In this document: positions 25,596-34,115 of the stretch, piece by piece
Numbering within the stretch: the stretch's first letter is position 1
Layout of the letters: each line of letters starts with the position of its first letter
From: Deinococcus yavapaiensis KR-236
Lineage (GTDB): Bacteria; Deinococcota; Deinococci; Deinococcales; Deinococcaceae
Direction of reading: 5' to 3'
NCBI RefSeq assembly: GCF_003217515.1
Contig: NZ_QJSX01000014.1
Location: 1 to 64,000 of the forward strand
Length of the DNA stretch: 64,000 bases
The notes under the pieces: generated by a model
Databases searched by the model: none
What the model saw: only the letters and a program-made list of their open reading frames with translations
What the model was told of the DNA's origin: nothing
Translations under genes and position numbers: made by a program

Positions 25596-25907
25596 TCAAA
25601 ACCGAGTGCCGTCCGTGAGCCAAGTCATGTACTCGGGAAGGCCCTTCTCGATGGGAAGCGCGACGATCTCGGGCACGTCGTACGGGTGGAGTTCGAGCAA
25701 GCGCGTCTCCAGAGCGTCGTACCGAGCGCGCGTCGTCTTCACGAGCAGCAACGTCTCGCTTTCCTCGGCCACTTCCCCTTCCCAGCGGTACACGGACTGC
25801 AAGCCCGGCAAGACGTTCACGCTCGCGGCGAGCCGCTCCTCGACAAGGGTTCGCGCCAGGTTGCGGGCGGCATCGGGCGGGACGGTCACGAGCACGACGA
25901 TGGGCAT
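25596..25907 (-). CDS. cutA: CutA1 divalent-cation tolerance protein
   Basis: A 103-residue protein of the CutA1 family, which forms very stable trimers. It starts MPIVVLVTVPP, then LARTLVEERLAASVNVLPG, YRWEGEVAEESE and HPYDVPEIVALPI, all family hallmarks. It is linked to divalent copper tolerance in other bacteria; the molecular role is unclear. The ATG at 25907 is preferred to the 23-codon extension because a TATCTT hexamer ends 6 nt upstream (leaderless) and the extension would run through the terminator hairpin at 25930-25955. Confidence 0.92.
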   Translation of the reverse strand: MPIVVLVTVPPDAARNLARTLVEERLAASVNVLPGLQSVYRWEGEVAEESETLLLVKTTRARYDALETRLLELHPYDVPEIVALPIEKGLPEYMTWLTDGTRF

Positions 25908-25929
25908 GACAAGAAGATAACGCGAAACA

Positions 25930-25955
25930 CCCCTCTCCCCGCGCGGGGAGAGGGG
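25930..25955. terminator. perfect 26-nt palindrome, probable terminator of lpdA
   Basis: CCCCTCTCCCCGC and its exact complement form one uninterrupted palindrome 30 bp after the dihydrolipoyl dehydrogenase stop. The T-tract is short (GTGTTTCG on the minus strand). Confidence 0.65.
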
Positions 25956-25985
25956 CCGCAGCGCACCTTCGCGCAAGAAGACGAA

Positions 25986-27377
25986 TTACCGGTTCATGAT
26001 GTGAATCGCTTGCTTGTGGACGTTCTCGGCCGCTTCCAAGATGCTCTCGGAGAGAGTGGGGTGCGCGTGGATGGTGAGGCTGATGTCCGTGACGGTCGCG
26101 GCCATCTCGAGCCCGAGGCCCACTTCGGCGAGAAAGTCACTGGCGTGCGGCGCGACGATGTGAGCGCCGAGCAGGAGGTCCGTGTCGGCGTCGGCGATCA
26201 TCTTCACGAAGCCGTCGGTGTCGCCGAGCGTCATGGCGCGGCCCGACGCGGACAGCGGGAAGTTGCCGGTCTTGACGTTGTAGCCTTTGGCTTTCGCTTC
26301 GGCTTCCGTGAGGCCCACCCAGGCGAGTTCGGGCGTGGTGTACACGACGGCGGGAATCGCCACGACGTCCATCGCGCTCTTCTTGCCCGCGATGACTTCC
26401 GCCGCGACCAAGCCTTCCTTCATCGCCTTGTGCGCCAGCATGGGGTTGCCGACGACGTCCCCGATCGCGAAGATGTGCGGCACGGTCGTGCGCATCTCCT
26501 TGTCGACGGTGATGAAGCCGCGATCCGTCGTTTGCACGCCCGCCACGTCGAGACCGAGACCGCCGCTGCGCGGTCGACGTCCGACGGCGACGAGGACACG
26601 GTCGAACACTTCGACGCGCTTCTCGCCCGTTTTCACGTCTTCGAGTTCGACGTGCAGTTCGCCGTTCTTCTCGGTGTAGCCATTGGCTTTCGTGCCCGTC
26701 TCGATCACGATGCCTTGCTTGCGCAACACCTTGGCAAGTTCCTTCGCGGCGTCCGCGTCGGCGGCAGGCACGACTTGTGGCGCGAACTCGATGACTTTCA
26801 CCTTGCTGCCGAGGTTGTTGTACACTTGCGCGAATTCGAGGCCGATGGCGCCCGCGCCGATGGCGAGCATGCGCGCCGGAACCGGGTCGGGCACGACGAG
26901 CGCGCCCGTCGAGTCCACGATTCGCTGCTGATCGACCGGGAAGGGAGGCAGCGCCGCCGATTCGCTGCCCGTGGCGACGATGATGTTCGAGGCGGTGACT
27001 CGCTTGTCGCCGACTTGCACGGTGTGCGCGTCGAGGAACGTCGCTTGTCCGACGAGGTGCGTGACCTTGTTCGCCTTGAACAAGCTTCCGACGCCGCCCG
27101 TGAGGCGTTTGACGATCCCGTCCTTCCAGCCGTTGAGCTTCGCGATGTCGAGCTTCATCTCGCCGAACGTGAGGCCGAAGTCCGCCGCGTGCTTGCTGGC
27201 GCGGATCTCCTCGCCCGCGTGCAGCAAAGCCTTCGTGGGAATGCACCCTATGTTGAGGCACACTCCGCCGACATTCCCCATTTCCGCGCACGCCACCTTG
27301 AGCCCGAGTTGCGCCGCGCGAATCGCGGCGTGGTACCCGCCCGGGCCCGCGCCGATCACCAAGACGTCGTAATCCAT
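25986..27377 (-). CDS. lpdA: dihydrolipoyl dehydrogenase (E3)
   Basis: A 463-residue flavoprotein disulfide reductase. FAD-binding GAGPGGYHAAIRAAQLG is at the N-terminus; the redox-active pair is in GGVCLNIGCIPTK; the NAD-binding site is GAGAIGLEFA; the second FAD motif is IFAIGDV; and the dimer-interface base is His in HAHPTLSE. It reoxidises the lipoyl groups of 2-oxoacid dehydrogenase E2 subunits, so it probably serves the E1-E2 operon at 32.4-36.2 kb, which has no E3 gene of its own. The ATG at 27377 lies 9 nt after TACACT; a longer upstream reading has no support. Confidence 0.95.
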   Translation of the reverse strand: MDYDVLVIGAGPGGYHAAIRAAQLGLKVACAEMGNVGGVCLNIGCIPTKALLHAGEEIRASKHAADFGLTFGEMKLDIAKLNGWKDGIVKRLTGGVGSLFKANKVTHLVGQATFLDAHTVQVGDKRVTASNIIVATGSESAALPPFPVDQQRIVDSTGALVVPDPVPARMLAIGAGAIGLEFAQVYNNLGSKVKVIEFAPQVVPAADADAAKELAKVLRKQGIVIETGTKANGYTEKNGELHVELEDVKTGEKRVEVFDRVLVAVGRRPRSGGLGLDVAGVQTTDRGFITVDKEMRTTVPHIFAIGDVVGNPMLAHKAMKEGLVAAEVIAGKKSAMDVVAIPAVVYTTPELAWVGLTEAEAKAKGYNVKTGNFPLSASGRAMTLGDTDGFVKMIADADTDLLLGAHIVAPHASDFLAEVGLGLEMAATVTDISLTIHAHPTLSESILEAAENVHKQAIHIMNR

Positions 27378-27631
27378 ACGGAGCTCAGTGTAACGGGAAA
27401 GCATCGGCGGGAATTCTCGCCGACGCGACCATTGGAAGACCCTGAAGGCGCGACCCGTGAAGTCGACCAGCCTCGTCGGTGAATCAGGACGTCCGGCGAA
27501 CCGGGAATTCGGCCGGAACGTGACGTCAAGGCTGTCCGAGCACTTCATCACGCTCGCCGCGAACAGAACGGCCGGAAGCCGCAACGACGCGTGCCGAACG
27601 CCATCCAGTTACAAGCAAGACGCGCGGAGCG

Positions 27632-28312
27632 TCATGCCGTTTCCACCCAGGCGATGCCTTGCGAGCTCACCACGGGGGGCGCCGCCAACATGGTGTCCTC
27701 GTGCGCGCGGATGTCTTGCAGGAACGGAAAGTCCGAGGGTCGCACCGGGACGGAGAACAAGGGCCGCACGGGACGTGTGGCGGCCCATTGGTGCGTCCAC
27801 GCCTGCCCGCTCGGCAAGGACCTGGGAGGTTCGGCGTGAAACGCGTCACGCGTCAGGACGTACACGCACCCTTCTTTGAACGGGGACACCTTCAGCGCGT
27901 CCGCCGTGATCGAGAAGAAGTACCGTGTGGCGCCGAACTCACCCTGGGGATGCTCGAAGCGCACGGCGGCGTTCGCGAGCGTCATCGGGACGCGTTCACG
28001 GTCCAAGATCGCGAAGAACATCGACCACAACCCGTCGCTCGCCGCGTACACGGCCTCCTGGGCGCCGAACGGCGAGACGTCGCTCGCGCGACGTGGCTTC
28101 AACTCCGTCAGCCCCGACACTCCCGAGCCGTGCAGCAGCAAGCCTCGCGTGTCCGTCAGCCAGCACAGAAACGGCCACAGCGGCGTGACGTCGGCATCGG
28201 TCGGCCACGCTCCGAGATGCAGGGCGCGGTGAAGCACGCGCGTGAAGTGGCGATCGTCGGACGGCGGGAAGGCGGGGCGTTGAAGCCAAGGAGTGAAGTG
28301 CGTCGAGGGCAT
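27632..28312 (-). CDS. unknown 226-residue protein with an ADP-ribosyltransferase-like sequence pattern (speculative)
   Basis: I do not recognise a named family. Near residue 58 it has LLLHGSGVSGLTELKPR, followed at 86-102 by QEAVYAASDGLWSMFFAI. The order H-G-S, L-K-P-R, V-Y-A and then a hydrophobic helix resembles the start of ADP-ribosyltransferase-like or KptA-like folds, but the similarity is weak and no catalytic Glu motif is clear. There is no signal peptide. TATAAC lies 6 nt before the ATG at 28312, so translation is probably leaderless. It stands 50 bp downstream of a winged-helix regulator gene in the same direction, possibly regulated by it. Confidence 0.65.
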   Translation of the reverse strand: MPSTHFTPWLQRPAFPPSDDRHFTRVLHRALHLGAWPTDADVTPLWPFLCWLTDTRGLLLHGSGVSGLTELKPRRASDVSPFGAQEAVYAASDGLWSMFFAILDRERVPMTLANAAVRFEHPQGEFGATRYFFSITADALKVSPFKEGCVYVLTRDAFHAEPPRSLPSGQAWTHQWAATRPVRPLFSVPVRPSDFPFLQDIRAHEDTMLAAPPVVSSQGIAWVETA

Positions 28313-28362
28313 ACGCTCGTTATACGGAAGTGCAACTTGAAACGGGCACGTCATTTTTGAGT

Positions 28363-29046
28363 TCAAACGTCGCTCGGGTCACTGGGCGTCAGACCGAGCC
28401 GAAGCGTGAACGCTCGCCGACCTTCGCCCGTGGCGTCCGATCGTGTCAAGACGTCGCGCCACAGCGCCTCCAGCGTCCGTTGAAGCGCCGCGGCCTCGGA
28501 CGGAGTCAGGCGAACGGTCGACCACGAACTCCACAAGCCGAGCTCGTCGATGGGCGCCTGCGCGGTCACGGAGGGCGCGGTGGAGGTGAAGTCGAGGCTG
28601 ACGTGCCCTTCGGTGGTTCGGTGCACGAGCGCGCCCCCGTTGGTGCTGTCCGGCCGTTCGTTGAGGTAGGCACGAACGTACGCCCGGGTGAAGCGTCGTT
28701 GCTCGTTTCGCTCGACGATTTCCCACGCCGCCTCCAGGTCCTCGAAACTTGTCGTGGCGAACGGCACGAAGAAGCGGTCGGCGGTGGAGCGGTAGTACTT
28801 CACGGGGCGTCCGCGCCGTGGTGACGTGCGGGCGACGTGCAGCAAGCCGAGGCGCGTGAAGCGCCGCGCGTGATACAAGGCGCGGCTGAGGGACGTGTTC
28901 GTTTCACGCGCGGCTTCCGTGAGAGTGCAGTCGCGCGCGAGGTACGGATGCAGGTGCGTGAACGACGACGGGTCCAGCAAGGCCTTGGCGGCGTCGGGGT
29001 CACGAATCCACCGCCAGGTGGAAGGGTCGGGCACCGCGTCTGGCAT
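28363..29046 (-). CDS. winged-helix transcriptional regulator (ArsR-like)
   Basis: A 227-residue protein. The N-terminal 100 residues form a winged helix: FTHLHPYLARDCTLTEAARE (helices), then TNTSLSRALYHARRFTRLGLL (recognition helix) and RRGRPVKYYRST (wing). The C-terminal 120 residues are unlike known ligand domains I can name and end GLTPSDPSDV. A TAGGAT hexamer ends 6 nt before the ATG, though the spacer GAGAGG could also act as a ribosome-binding site. It precedes the unknown gene at 27632-28312 in the same direction. Confidence 0.78.
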   Translation of the reverse strand: MPDAVPDPSTWRWIRDPDAAKALLDPSSFTHLHPYLARDCTLTEAARETNTSLSRALYHARRFTRLGLLHVARTSPRRGRPVKYYRSTADRFFVPFATTSFEDLEAAWEIVERNEQRRFTRAYVRAYLNERPDSTNGGALVHRTTEGHVSLDFTSTAPSVTAQAPIDELGLWSSWSTVRLTPSEAAALQRTLEALWRDVLTRSDATGEGRRAFTLRLGLTPSDPSDV

Positions 29047-29402
29047 CCTCTCATCCTAGCTCTCCTGCTCGAAATCGAGGGACTTGGCGACCTCCCTTCG
29101 CGCTCGTCCCGCTCGAACCGAGCTTGGACAACCTTTTCATTGGTGCGAAGTGGGACGAAGCGCTCCATGTCCGCCGGGCTCGAAGTGTTGGGTCGGGGCC
29201 GAGCCTTGAGTGAATGCGAGCTACGCGCCGAGTTCCTGCAATGGGCGGGCGGCAGTGGCGGACGGTGAAGCGGGCGGCGTGGTTCGGCCGATTTCGTCAG
29301 TCGAGGTTCGTGCCGACGTCCACTTGGCGTTCAAGAAGCGGGCGTGCCGCCTGATCACCTTCAAGCGGCACGCCCCGGATACTGGGCCGTTGCGAGCGGC
29401 GC
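29047..29402. other. 356-bp intergenic stretch with a terminator hairpin
   Basis: GGGCGTGCCGC (29340-29350) pairs with 29365-29375 across a 14-nt loop and probably ends the SPFH gene transcript. The rest, between this hairpin and the promoter of the winged-helix regulator, contains no ORF with start signals. Confidence 0.55.
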
Positions 29403-30374
29403 TCAACGGCCGTTGGTGCTGCTCTGCACCGCGGAACGGTTCGTGAGGGCACCCAGGTCCAGCAGGTAGTTGCCGTTGCTGGGCAGCATGATCGTCTGCA
29501 CGCCCGGCGAGAGCTTCTCGGCGACCGTCAGCTGAATGATCTCGGGATTGGCCTTGAGGGCCTCACCTCGAAGCTTGAGCGCCTTCGATTCCCCTTCGGC
29601 GCGGGCGACGTTTGCTTTCGCTTCGCCTTCGGCCTCCACGACTTTGCGTTGCGCGGCGATGTTGGCTTGCTGAAGTCGGTTGCGTTCCACGGCGACTTGC
29701 TGTTCGGCCGTCTGCTTTTCCTCGATGGCCTTGGCGACCGATTCGGGAATGCGCAGTTCGCGCAGCAGCACCGAGTCGAGTTCGAGGTGGTTGCGTTCGA
29801 GCACTTCGCGAAGTTCTTCCGTGATGCGGGCTTCGACGGCTTGGCGCTGCGTGGAGATGATATCGGCGGCGTTGAACTGCCCGATGGCGTCGCGAACTTT
29901 CGAGCGGACTTGCGGACGAATCACGGTGATGATGTAACGCGGACCGAGTTGGCTGTGCAGCTGCGCGGCTTCGTCACGCTTCAAGCGGAACTGCACGGTG
30001 ACGTCCGCGCTGATTCCCAAGCCTTCCTTCGAGCGCGCCTGAATGCTCTCGTCGGCGTTCGTTCCGTCCTCTCCGGTTCGTGACAAGGTGAGTTCCTGCA
30101 AGCGCGCGTCGTACAGAATGACGTTGTCCACGATGGGCGTGACGAAGTGAATGCCTTCGCTCAAAGGACGCTGTTTGACGCCGTTGAGCGCGCTGAACAC
30201 GACGCCGACTTGACCGGCGGGAATGACGGTGAGCGACCCGCCGACGATCGTGACGATCACCCCAACGATCGCGAGTCCCCAGCCGAGGGCGCCGAAGGCG
30301 AGATTGCGTATCCGCGCGAAGATGGCCAACGCGATTCCTGCCACGACCAGCACGATTCCCAGATCAGCGAACAT
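29403..30374 (-). CDS. SPFH/band-7 (prohibitin-like) membrane protein
   Basis: A 323-residue protein with two N-terminal hydrophobic segments (about 5-20 and 27-52), then an SPFH domain (VIPAGQVGVVFSALNGVKQR onward) and a long Ala/Glu/Arg-rich coiled coil at about 195-265 (EEKQTAEQQVAVERNR). It should form membrane-associated rings that organise lipid domains or protease access, as prohibitins and HflKC do. A NfeD or FtsH partner gene is not adjacent. The ATG at 30374 has GATGGTG just upstream as a modest ribosome-binding site. Confidence 0.9.
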   Translation of the reverse strand: MFADLGIVLVVAGIALAIFARIRNLAFGALGWGLAIVGVIVTIVGGSLTVIPAGQVGVVFSALNGVKQRPLSEGIHFVTPIVDNVILYDARLQELTLSRTGEDGTNADESIQARSKEGLGISADVTVQFRLKRDEAAQLHSQLGPRYIITVIRPQVRSKVRDAIGQFNAADIISTQRQAVEARITEELREVLERNHLELDSVLLRELRIPESVAKAIEEKQTAEQQVAVERNRLQQANIAAQRKVVEAEGEAKANVARAEGESKALKLRGEALKANPEIIQLTVAEKLSPGVQTIMLPSNGNYLLDLGALTNRSAVQSSTNGR

Positions 30375-30436
30375 ACACCATCATGTACGACTCATGGTCC
30401 GGTTTCGTTTCCTTCATCCAGGCAGGACAGGTGAAA

Positions 30437-30465
30437 GGCGGGCGGAACCAGACGTTCCGCCCGCC
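30437..30465 (-). terminator. intrinsic terminator of the second subtilase gene
   Basis: A 12-bp perfect stem, GGCGGGCGGAAC (30437-30448) with its complement (30454-30465), and a 5-nt loop, 13 bp after the stop codon. Confidence 0.8.
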
Positions 30466-30478
30466 TTCGAAGGCCGGG

Positions 30479-32227
30479 TTACGGGGTTTGAATCGCCGCG
30501 AGCGGGTTGACGAGTCCGTTGCCGAAGAAGTTGTCGCGACCGTTAGGACCGAGGTCGGTGGCGGTGTCGGACAGCAACTTGCGCAGTTGCTCGTTCGTGA
30601 GGTTCGGCTTGGCCGCCCACACGAGGGCCGCCGCGCCCGACACGTGCGGCGTCGCCATGCTCGTGCCGCCGTAGTAGGCGTAATCGGCGGTCTTCACGGA
30701 CAAGGAGCCCGTGGTGGACGCCGTCAGCGCTTGCAGCAACGCCTGCCCGTCGGCTTGCAGGATCGTCACGACGGGAATGCTCTTGTCGCTGCCCAAGTCC
30801 GCTCCGAAATCCCCGGCGCGGTTGTTGTAAATGATCGCGCCGATGGCGCCGCTGTTCACGGCGTTGGTGACCTTCTCGGCGAAGGTGCACGTGCCGCGCG
30901 AGATCAAGGCGATCTTGCCGCTCAGGGTGGCATCGATCGTGCCCACGCCGCACAACTGGTTGCTGGCGGTGGCCGTCGCGGTGATCACGCCCGTGACCGA
31001 GCTGACGGCCGAGCCGGTAGCGGCCTCCATGCTCGCGAAGGAGAAGCCCGGCACGCTCACCGAGCCGTCGCGGCCAAAGCCTACGGGCACGCTCGAAAGC
31101 ACTTGATCGCCCGGCGCGACGAGTTCCTGCTTGGAGTTGTAGTTCGAGAAGCTCGCCAGGTCACCCTTCGCGTTCACGGCGCCCACCTTGATGACGCTGG
31201 GGTGATCGGACGGGTAGTGCGGTTCCTTGCTCGCGTCGTTACCCGCCGCGCCGACCAGCAGGGCGCCCATGTCGTACGCGGCTTGCATGGCGCGGCGTTC
31301 CGTGCGCGTCTCGTACTGCTCGGCGGCCGCTTTGGGCTTGCCGGAACCGAGCGACATGTTGATGACCATGTGCCGCTCTTCACCGAGCGCGACCTTGCCC
31401 GCGCACCACAAAACGCCCGCGATGACGTCCTCGGTCGTGCCGTACCCGGTGTCGCCGAGCACGCGCGCCGCGTACAAGTTCACGCTCGGAGCGACGCCGA
31501 GCACGCCGCCTTGCCACGTCATTTGGTGCAGCAGACCCGAGGACTCACTGCCGAGCTGAGCGGCGATCGTGCCGCTGACGTGCGTGCCGTGACCGTTGAC
31601 ATCGTTCGTGAAAGGGTCGTCACGTTGAGGCGAGTCCGCCAGCACGAAGTTCTTGTAGCCTTTCAAGGCCGCCGCGAGTTCGGGGTGGTCCCCGTCGATG
31701 CCCGTATCGACGACGCACACGCCGATGCCCGCGCCGCGCTGGTTCATGCCGTACAGTTGCGGCACGTTGAGGGCTTGATCGCCGTACGTGATTTCGCCTT
31801 GTTGGCTCCACGTGGCGTTGAGGCCGCCGAGGGTGCCGCCCGGCTTGCCGAGCGTCGTTCCGGCGATGGAGACGAGGCCGTCCGTGTCGGCGGCCGGACC
31901 GCCCGCTTGGTAGCGCAATTCCACGCGCTCGACGTACTCGACGCTGGGATCCGACGCGAGCTTTTGCGCGGCGGACGGGGTGAGGGTGACGGACGCGGCC
32001 TCGATGCGGTCGAAGGAGCGGCCGAGTTGTCCGCCCGCGCGGGAAATCGCTTTACGGTCGACGCCTTTGCCCGCTTTGAACCCCACGAGGTAACGGGCGG
32101 CCGTTTCACTGCGCACGCCTTGCGTGGCGAGGTCCGAGGTGGAGGCGGTGACGCTCGAAGGCGTCGAACCGCAAGCGGCGAGCGAAAGCGACAAGCCTAA
32201 AAGACAGATGGCACGGACGTTCTTCAT
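30479..32227 (-). CDS. secreted S8 subtilisin-family lipoprotein protease with PA domain (paralogue)
   Basis: A 582-residue lipoprotein with lipobox LAAC (Cys19), an I9-like propeptide (about 44-110, beginning RYLVGFKAG), and a catalytic domain with Asp174 in DTGID, His216 in HGTHVSG, Asn330 in AAGND and Ser523 in GTSMATPHV. A PA domain is inserted at about 385-510 (IALISRGTCTFAEK). It shares the full domain order, lipobox position and many motifs with the protease at 7788-9524, so the two arose by duplication. The ATG at 32227 follows GAGGAG; the 50-codon extension lies in an AT-rich promoter region. Confidence 0.93.
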   Translation of the reverse strand: MKNVRAICLLGLSLSLAACGSTPSSVTASTSDLATQGVRSETAARYLVGFKAGKGVDRKAISRAGGQLGRSFDRIEAASVTLTPSAAQKLASDPSVEYVERVELRYQAGGPAADTDGLVSIAGTTLGKPGGTLGGLNATWSQQGEITYGDQALNVPQLYGMNQRGAGIGVCVVDTGIDGDHPELAAALKGYKNFVLADSPQRDDPFTNDVNGHGTHVSGTIAAQLGSESSGLLHQMTWQGGVLGVAPSVNLYAARVLGDTGYGTTEDVIAGVLWCAGKVALGEERHMVINMSLGSGKPKAAAEQYETRTERRAMQAAYDMGALLVGAAGNDASKEPHYPSDHPSVIKVGAVNAKGDLASFSNYNSKQELVAPGDQVLSSVPVGFGRDGSVSVPGFSFASMEAATGSAVSSVTGVITATATASNQLCGVGTIDATLSGKIALISRGTCTFAEKVTNAVNSGAIGAIIYNNRAGDFGADLGSDKSIPVVTILQADGQALLQALTASTTGSLSVKTADYAYYGGTSMATPHVSGAAALVWAAKPNLTNEQLRKLLSDTATDLGPNGRDNFFGNGLVNPLAAIQTP

Positions 32228-32373
32228 CCCTACTCCTCGTGGTCGAACGCTCCGCGTGTGCGGTCGCCCGACTTTTCTTGCAATGTTGAACGATGCTAGC
32301 GCCCAGAATCTCACAAAAGGTGAGATATCCCTGAGAATATAATTAGAGAATGATAAGCGAAGCAGCAGCGTGA

Positions 32374-32401
32374 ACAAAAAAACTCCCCGAGATGGGGAGT
32401 T
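32374..32401 (-). terminator. intrinsic terminator of the 2-oxoacid dehydrogenase operon
   Basis: AACTCCCC-GAGAT-GGGGAGTT followed on the minus strand by TTTTTTGTTC, 20 bp past the E2 stop codon. Confidence 0.92.
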
Positions 32402-32420
32402 CGAACGGCCTTTCGCCTCG

Positions 32421-33863
32421 TCAGATGCCTTCGAGCAGCAAGGTGTCCGGGTTTTCCAGCAGACGAATGACTTCCTTGCAGAAACGTGCGGCCTCGGCGC
32501 CGTCCACGAGGCGGTGATCGAAGGACAGCGAGAGGTACATCATGTGCGCGACTTCGATTTCGTCACGATCGTTCACGATGGGACGCTTCTGGATGGAGTG
32601 GATGCCCAAGATGGCGGCGTCGGGCACGTTGATGATCGGGAATGAGAAGAGCGCCCCGATCGAGCCGATGTTCGTGACGCTGAACGTGCTGCCGGTGAGT
32701 TCGTCCGCCGAGAGCTTGCCGTCTCGCGTGCGGCCCGCGAGGTCCACGACTTCCTTGGCGAGTTCGACGATGCTCTTGCGGTCCACGTCACGCAGCACGG
32801 GCACGAGCAGCCCCGCTTCGGCAGCGACCGCCATGCCGATGTTGTAGTACGACTTGTGGACGATTTCGCCCGTCGCCTCGTCGAAGGAGGTGTTGAGGCT
32901 CGGGAACTTGCGCAGGGCCGTCGCGATCGCCTTGAAGATGAACGGCAGGTAGCTGATCTTCGCGCCCGCCTTCTCCGCGTCGTCCTTCACGCGGGCGCGC
33001 AGCGCGACGAGCTTCGTCATGTTGACTTCGTCGACGGTGAGCGTGCGAACGGTGTAGAGGTGCGACGCCTGCATCGCGTTCGAGATGACGCGGCGCATGC
33101 CACGAAGCGGCGTGCGCGTCTCCAAGTGCTCGTAGCCTTTGGGCGTCTTGTACTGAGGCGGCGGCACGGGCAAGCCGGATCCGACGGGAGCCTTGGCTTG
33201 CTGCTGCGAGGCGCGTTCCTTTTGCATCGCGAAGGTGTGCACGTCGGCGACGCGCACGCGCCCGTTGGGCCCGCTGCCCTTGACGTCGTTCAAGTCGACG
33301 CCGAGTTCGCGGGCGAGTTGACGCGCGGCGGGCACGGCGAGGACGCGGCCGTGCGCGTTCGAAGGAGCGGTCGAGGCTCCGGGAGCCTTTCCGAGCGCGG
33401 GCATCGTGATCTTGTCGTCGCCCGCGAAGGCCTTGAAGAGACTGCCGTCGTCGCCCTTGTCCTCTTTGACGCCCGCCTCCACGATCGAGCGCTCCTCGAC
33501 GGCCGTGACGGGAAGCTTCGCCGTCGTCGTGGCGGGGCTCTCGGCGGTCGTCTGCAGCGCTTGCTGAGCGGACGCGCTTCCCGCCGCCACGAGTTCACGC
33601 GCGGGCGCCGCCGACGCCGCGCCGACCGAGTCCTCGATGATCGCGAGGGCCGAGTGCACGGCGACGATGTCGCCTTCCTTCACGAGGCGCTTCGAAAGCA
33701 CCCCGGCGTACGGAGACGGCAGTTCGACCGTCACCTTGTCCGTCATGACCTCCACGACGGGCTGGTCCTTCTCGACGCGCTCGCCTTCCTGGACGAGCCA
33801 CTTGAGGATCTCGCCTTCCACGACGGATTCGGCGAGTTCGGGCAGGAGCAGTTCCTTGGGCAT
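32421..33863 (-). CDS. 2-oxoacid dehydrogenase E2 (dihydrolipoyl acyltransferase)
   Basis: A 480-residue E2 with a single lipoyl domain (lipoylated Lys43 in EVMTDKVTVELPSP), an Ala/Thr-rich linker, a peripheral-subunit-binding domain (about 173-208, VPAARQLARELGVDLNDV) and a catalytic domain ending in SFDHRLVDGA (His450, Asp454). It transfers the acyl group made by E1 to CoA. AAGGAG lies 8 nt before the ATG. It is the last gene of the operon, after E1alpha, E1beta and a small membrane protein. Branched-chain 2-oxoacids are the likely substrate, because E1alpha shows branched-chain-type features, but pyruvate cannot be excluded. Confidence 0.93.
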   Translation of the reverse strand: MPKELLLPELAESVVEGEILKWLVQEGERVEKDQPVVEVMTDKVTVELPSPYAGVLSKRLVKEGDIVAVHSALAIIEDSVGAASAAPARELVAAGSASAQQALQTTAESPATTTAKLPVTAVEERSIVEAGVKEDKGDDGSLFKAFAGDDKITMPALGKAPGASTAPSNAHGRVLAVPAARQLARELGVDLNDVKGSGPNGRVRVADVHTFAMQKERASQQQAKAPVGSGLPVPPPQYKTPKGYEHLETRTPLRGMRRVISNAMQASHLYTVRTLTVDEVNMTKLVALRARVKDDAEKAGAKISYLPFIFKAIATALRKFPSLNTSFDEATGEIVHKSYYNIGMAVAAEAGLLVPVLRDVDRKSIVELAKEVVDLAGRTRDGKLSADELTGSTFSVTNIGSIGALFSFPIINVPDAAILGIHSIQKRPIVNDRDEIEVAHMMYLSLSFDHRLVDGAEAARFCKEVIRLLENPDTLLLEGI

Positions 33864-33890
33864 TGAGACTCCTTGAAATCAGAGGGTGGA

Positions 33891-34115
33891 TCAGAGGAAG
33901 AATCGGACGACGCCGAACACCACGAACAGACCGCCGACGATTTGGTTCACGCGGTCCTCTCGGCCGTTCAGCCAGATCGCCACGCCGAACGCCGCGAAGA
34001 GAACGCCGATGGCGACGCTCTCCCACGGCGCAGGCAGGCGAAGCGCCCCCTGGTACAGCGCGAACCCGGCGGCGAGGCCGAAGATCGACAGTAGGGGGCG
34101 CGACAGGTCGTTCAC
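33891..34115 (-). CDS. small membrane protein inside the 2-oxoacid dehydrogenase operon (74 aa)
   Basis: A 74-residue protein with two to three hydrophobic segments: LLSIFGLAAGFALYQGAL, SVAIGVLFAAFGVAIWL and IVGGLFVVFGVVRFFL, joined by short polar loops. No family is recognised. The GTG start is given by a GTGA overlap with the E1beta stop, and the E2 gene begins 27 bp later, so it is an integral part of the operon. It might tether or regulate the complex at the membrane, but that is conjecture. Confidence 0.7.
   Translation of the reverse strand: MNDLSRPLLSIFGLAAGFALYQGALRLPAPWESVAIGVLFAAFGVAIWLNGREDRVNQIVGGLFVVFGVVRFFL

Noticed and set aside
25930..25955. Perfect 26-nt palindrome considered as a mobile repeat or operator
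   Set aside because: No second copy was noticed in the window and it lies just past lpdA, so a terminator is the simpler reading.
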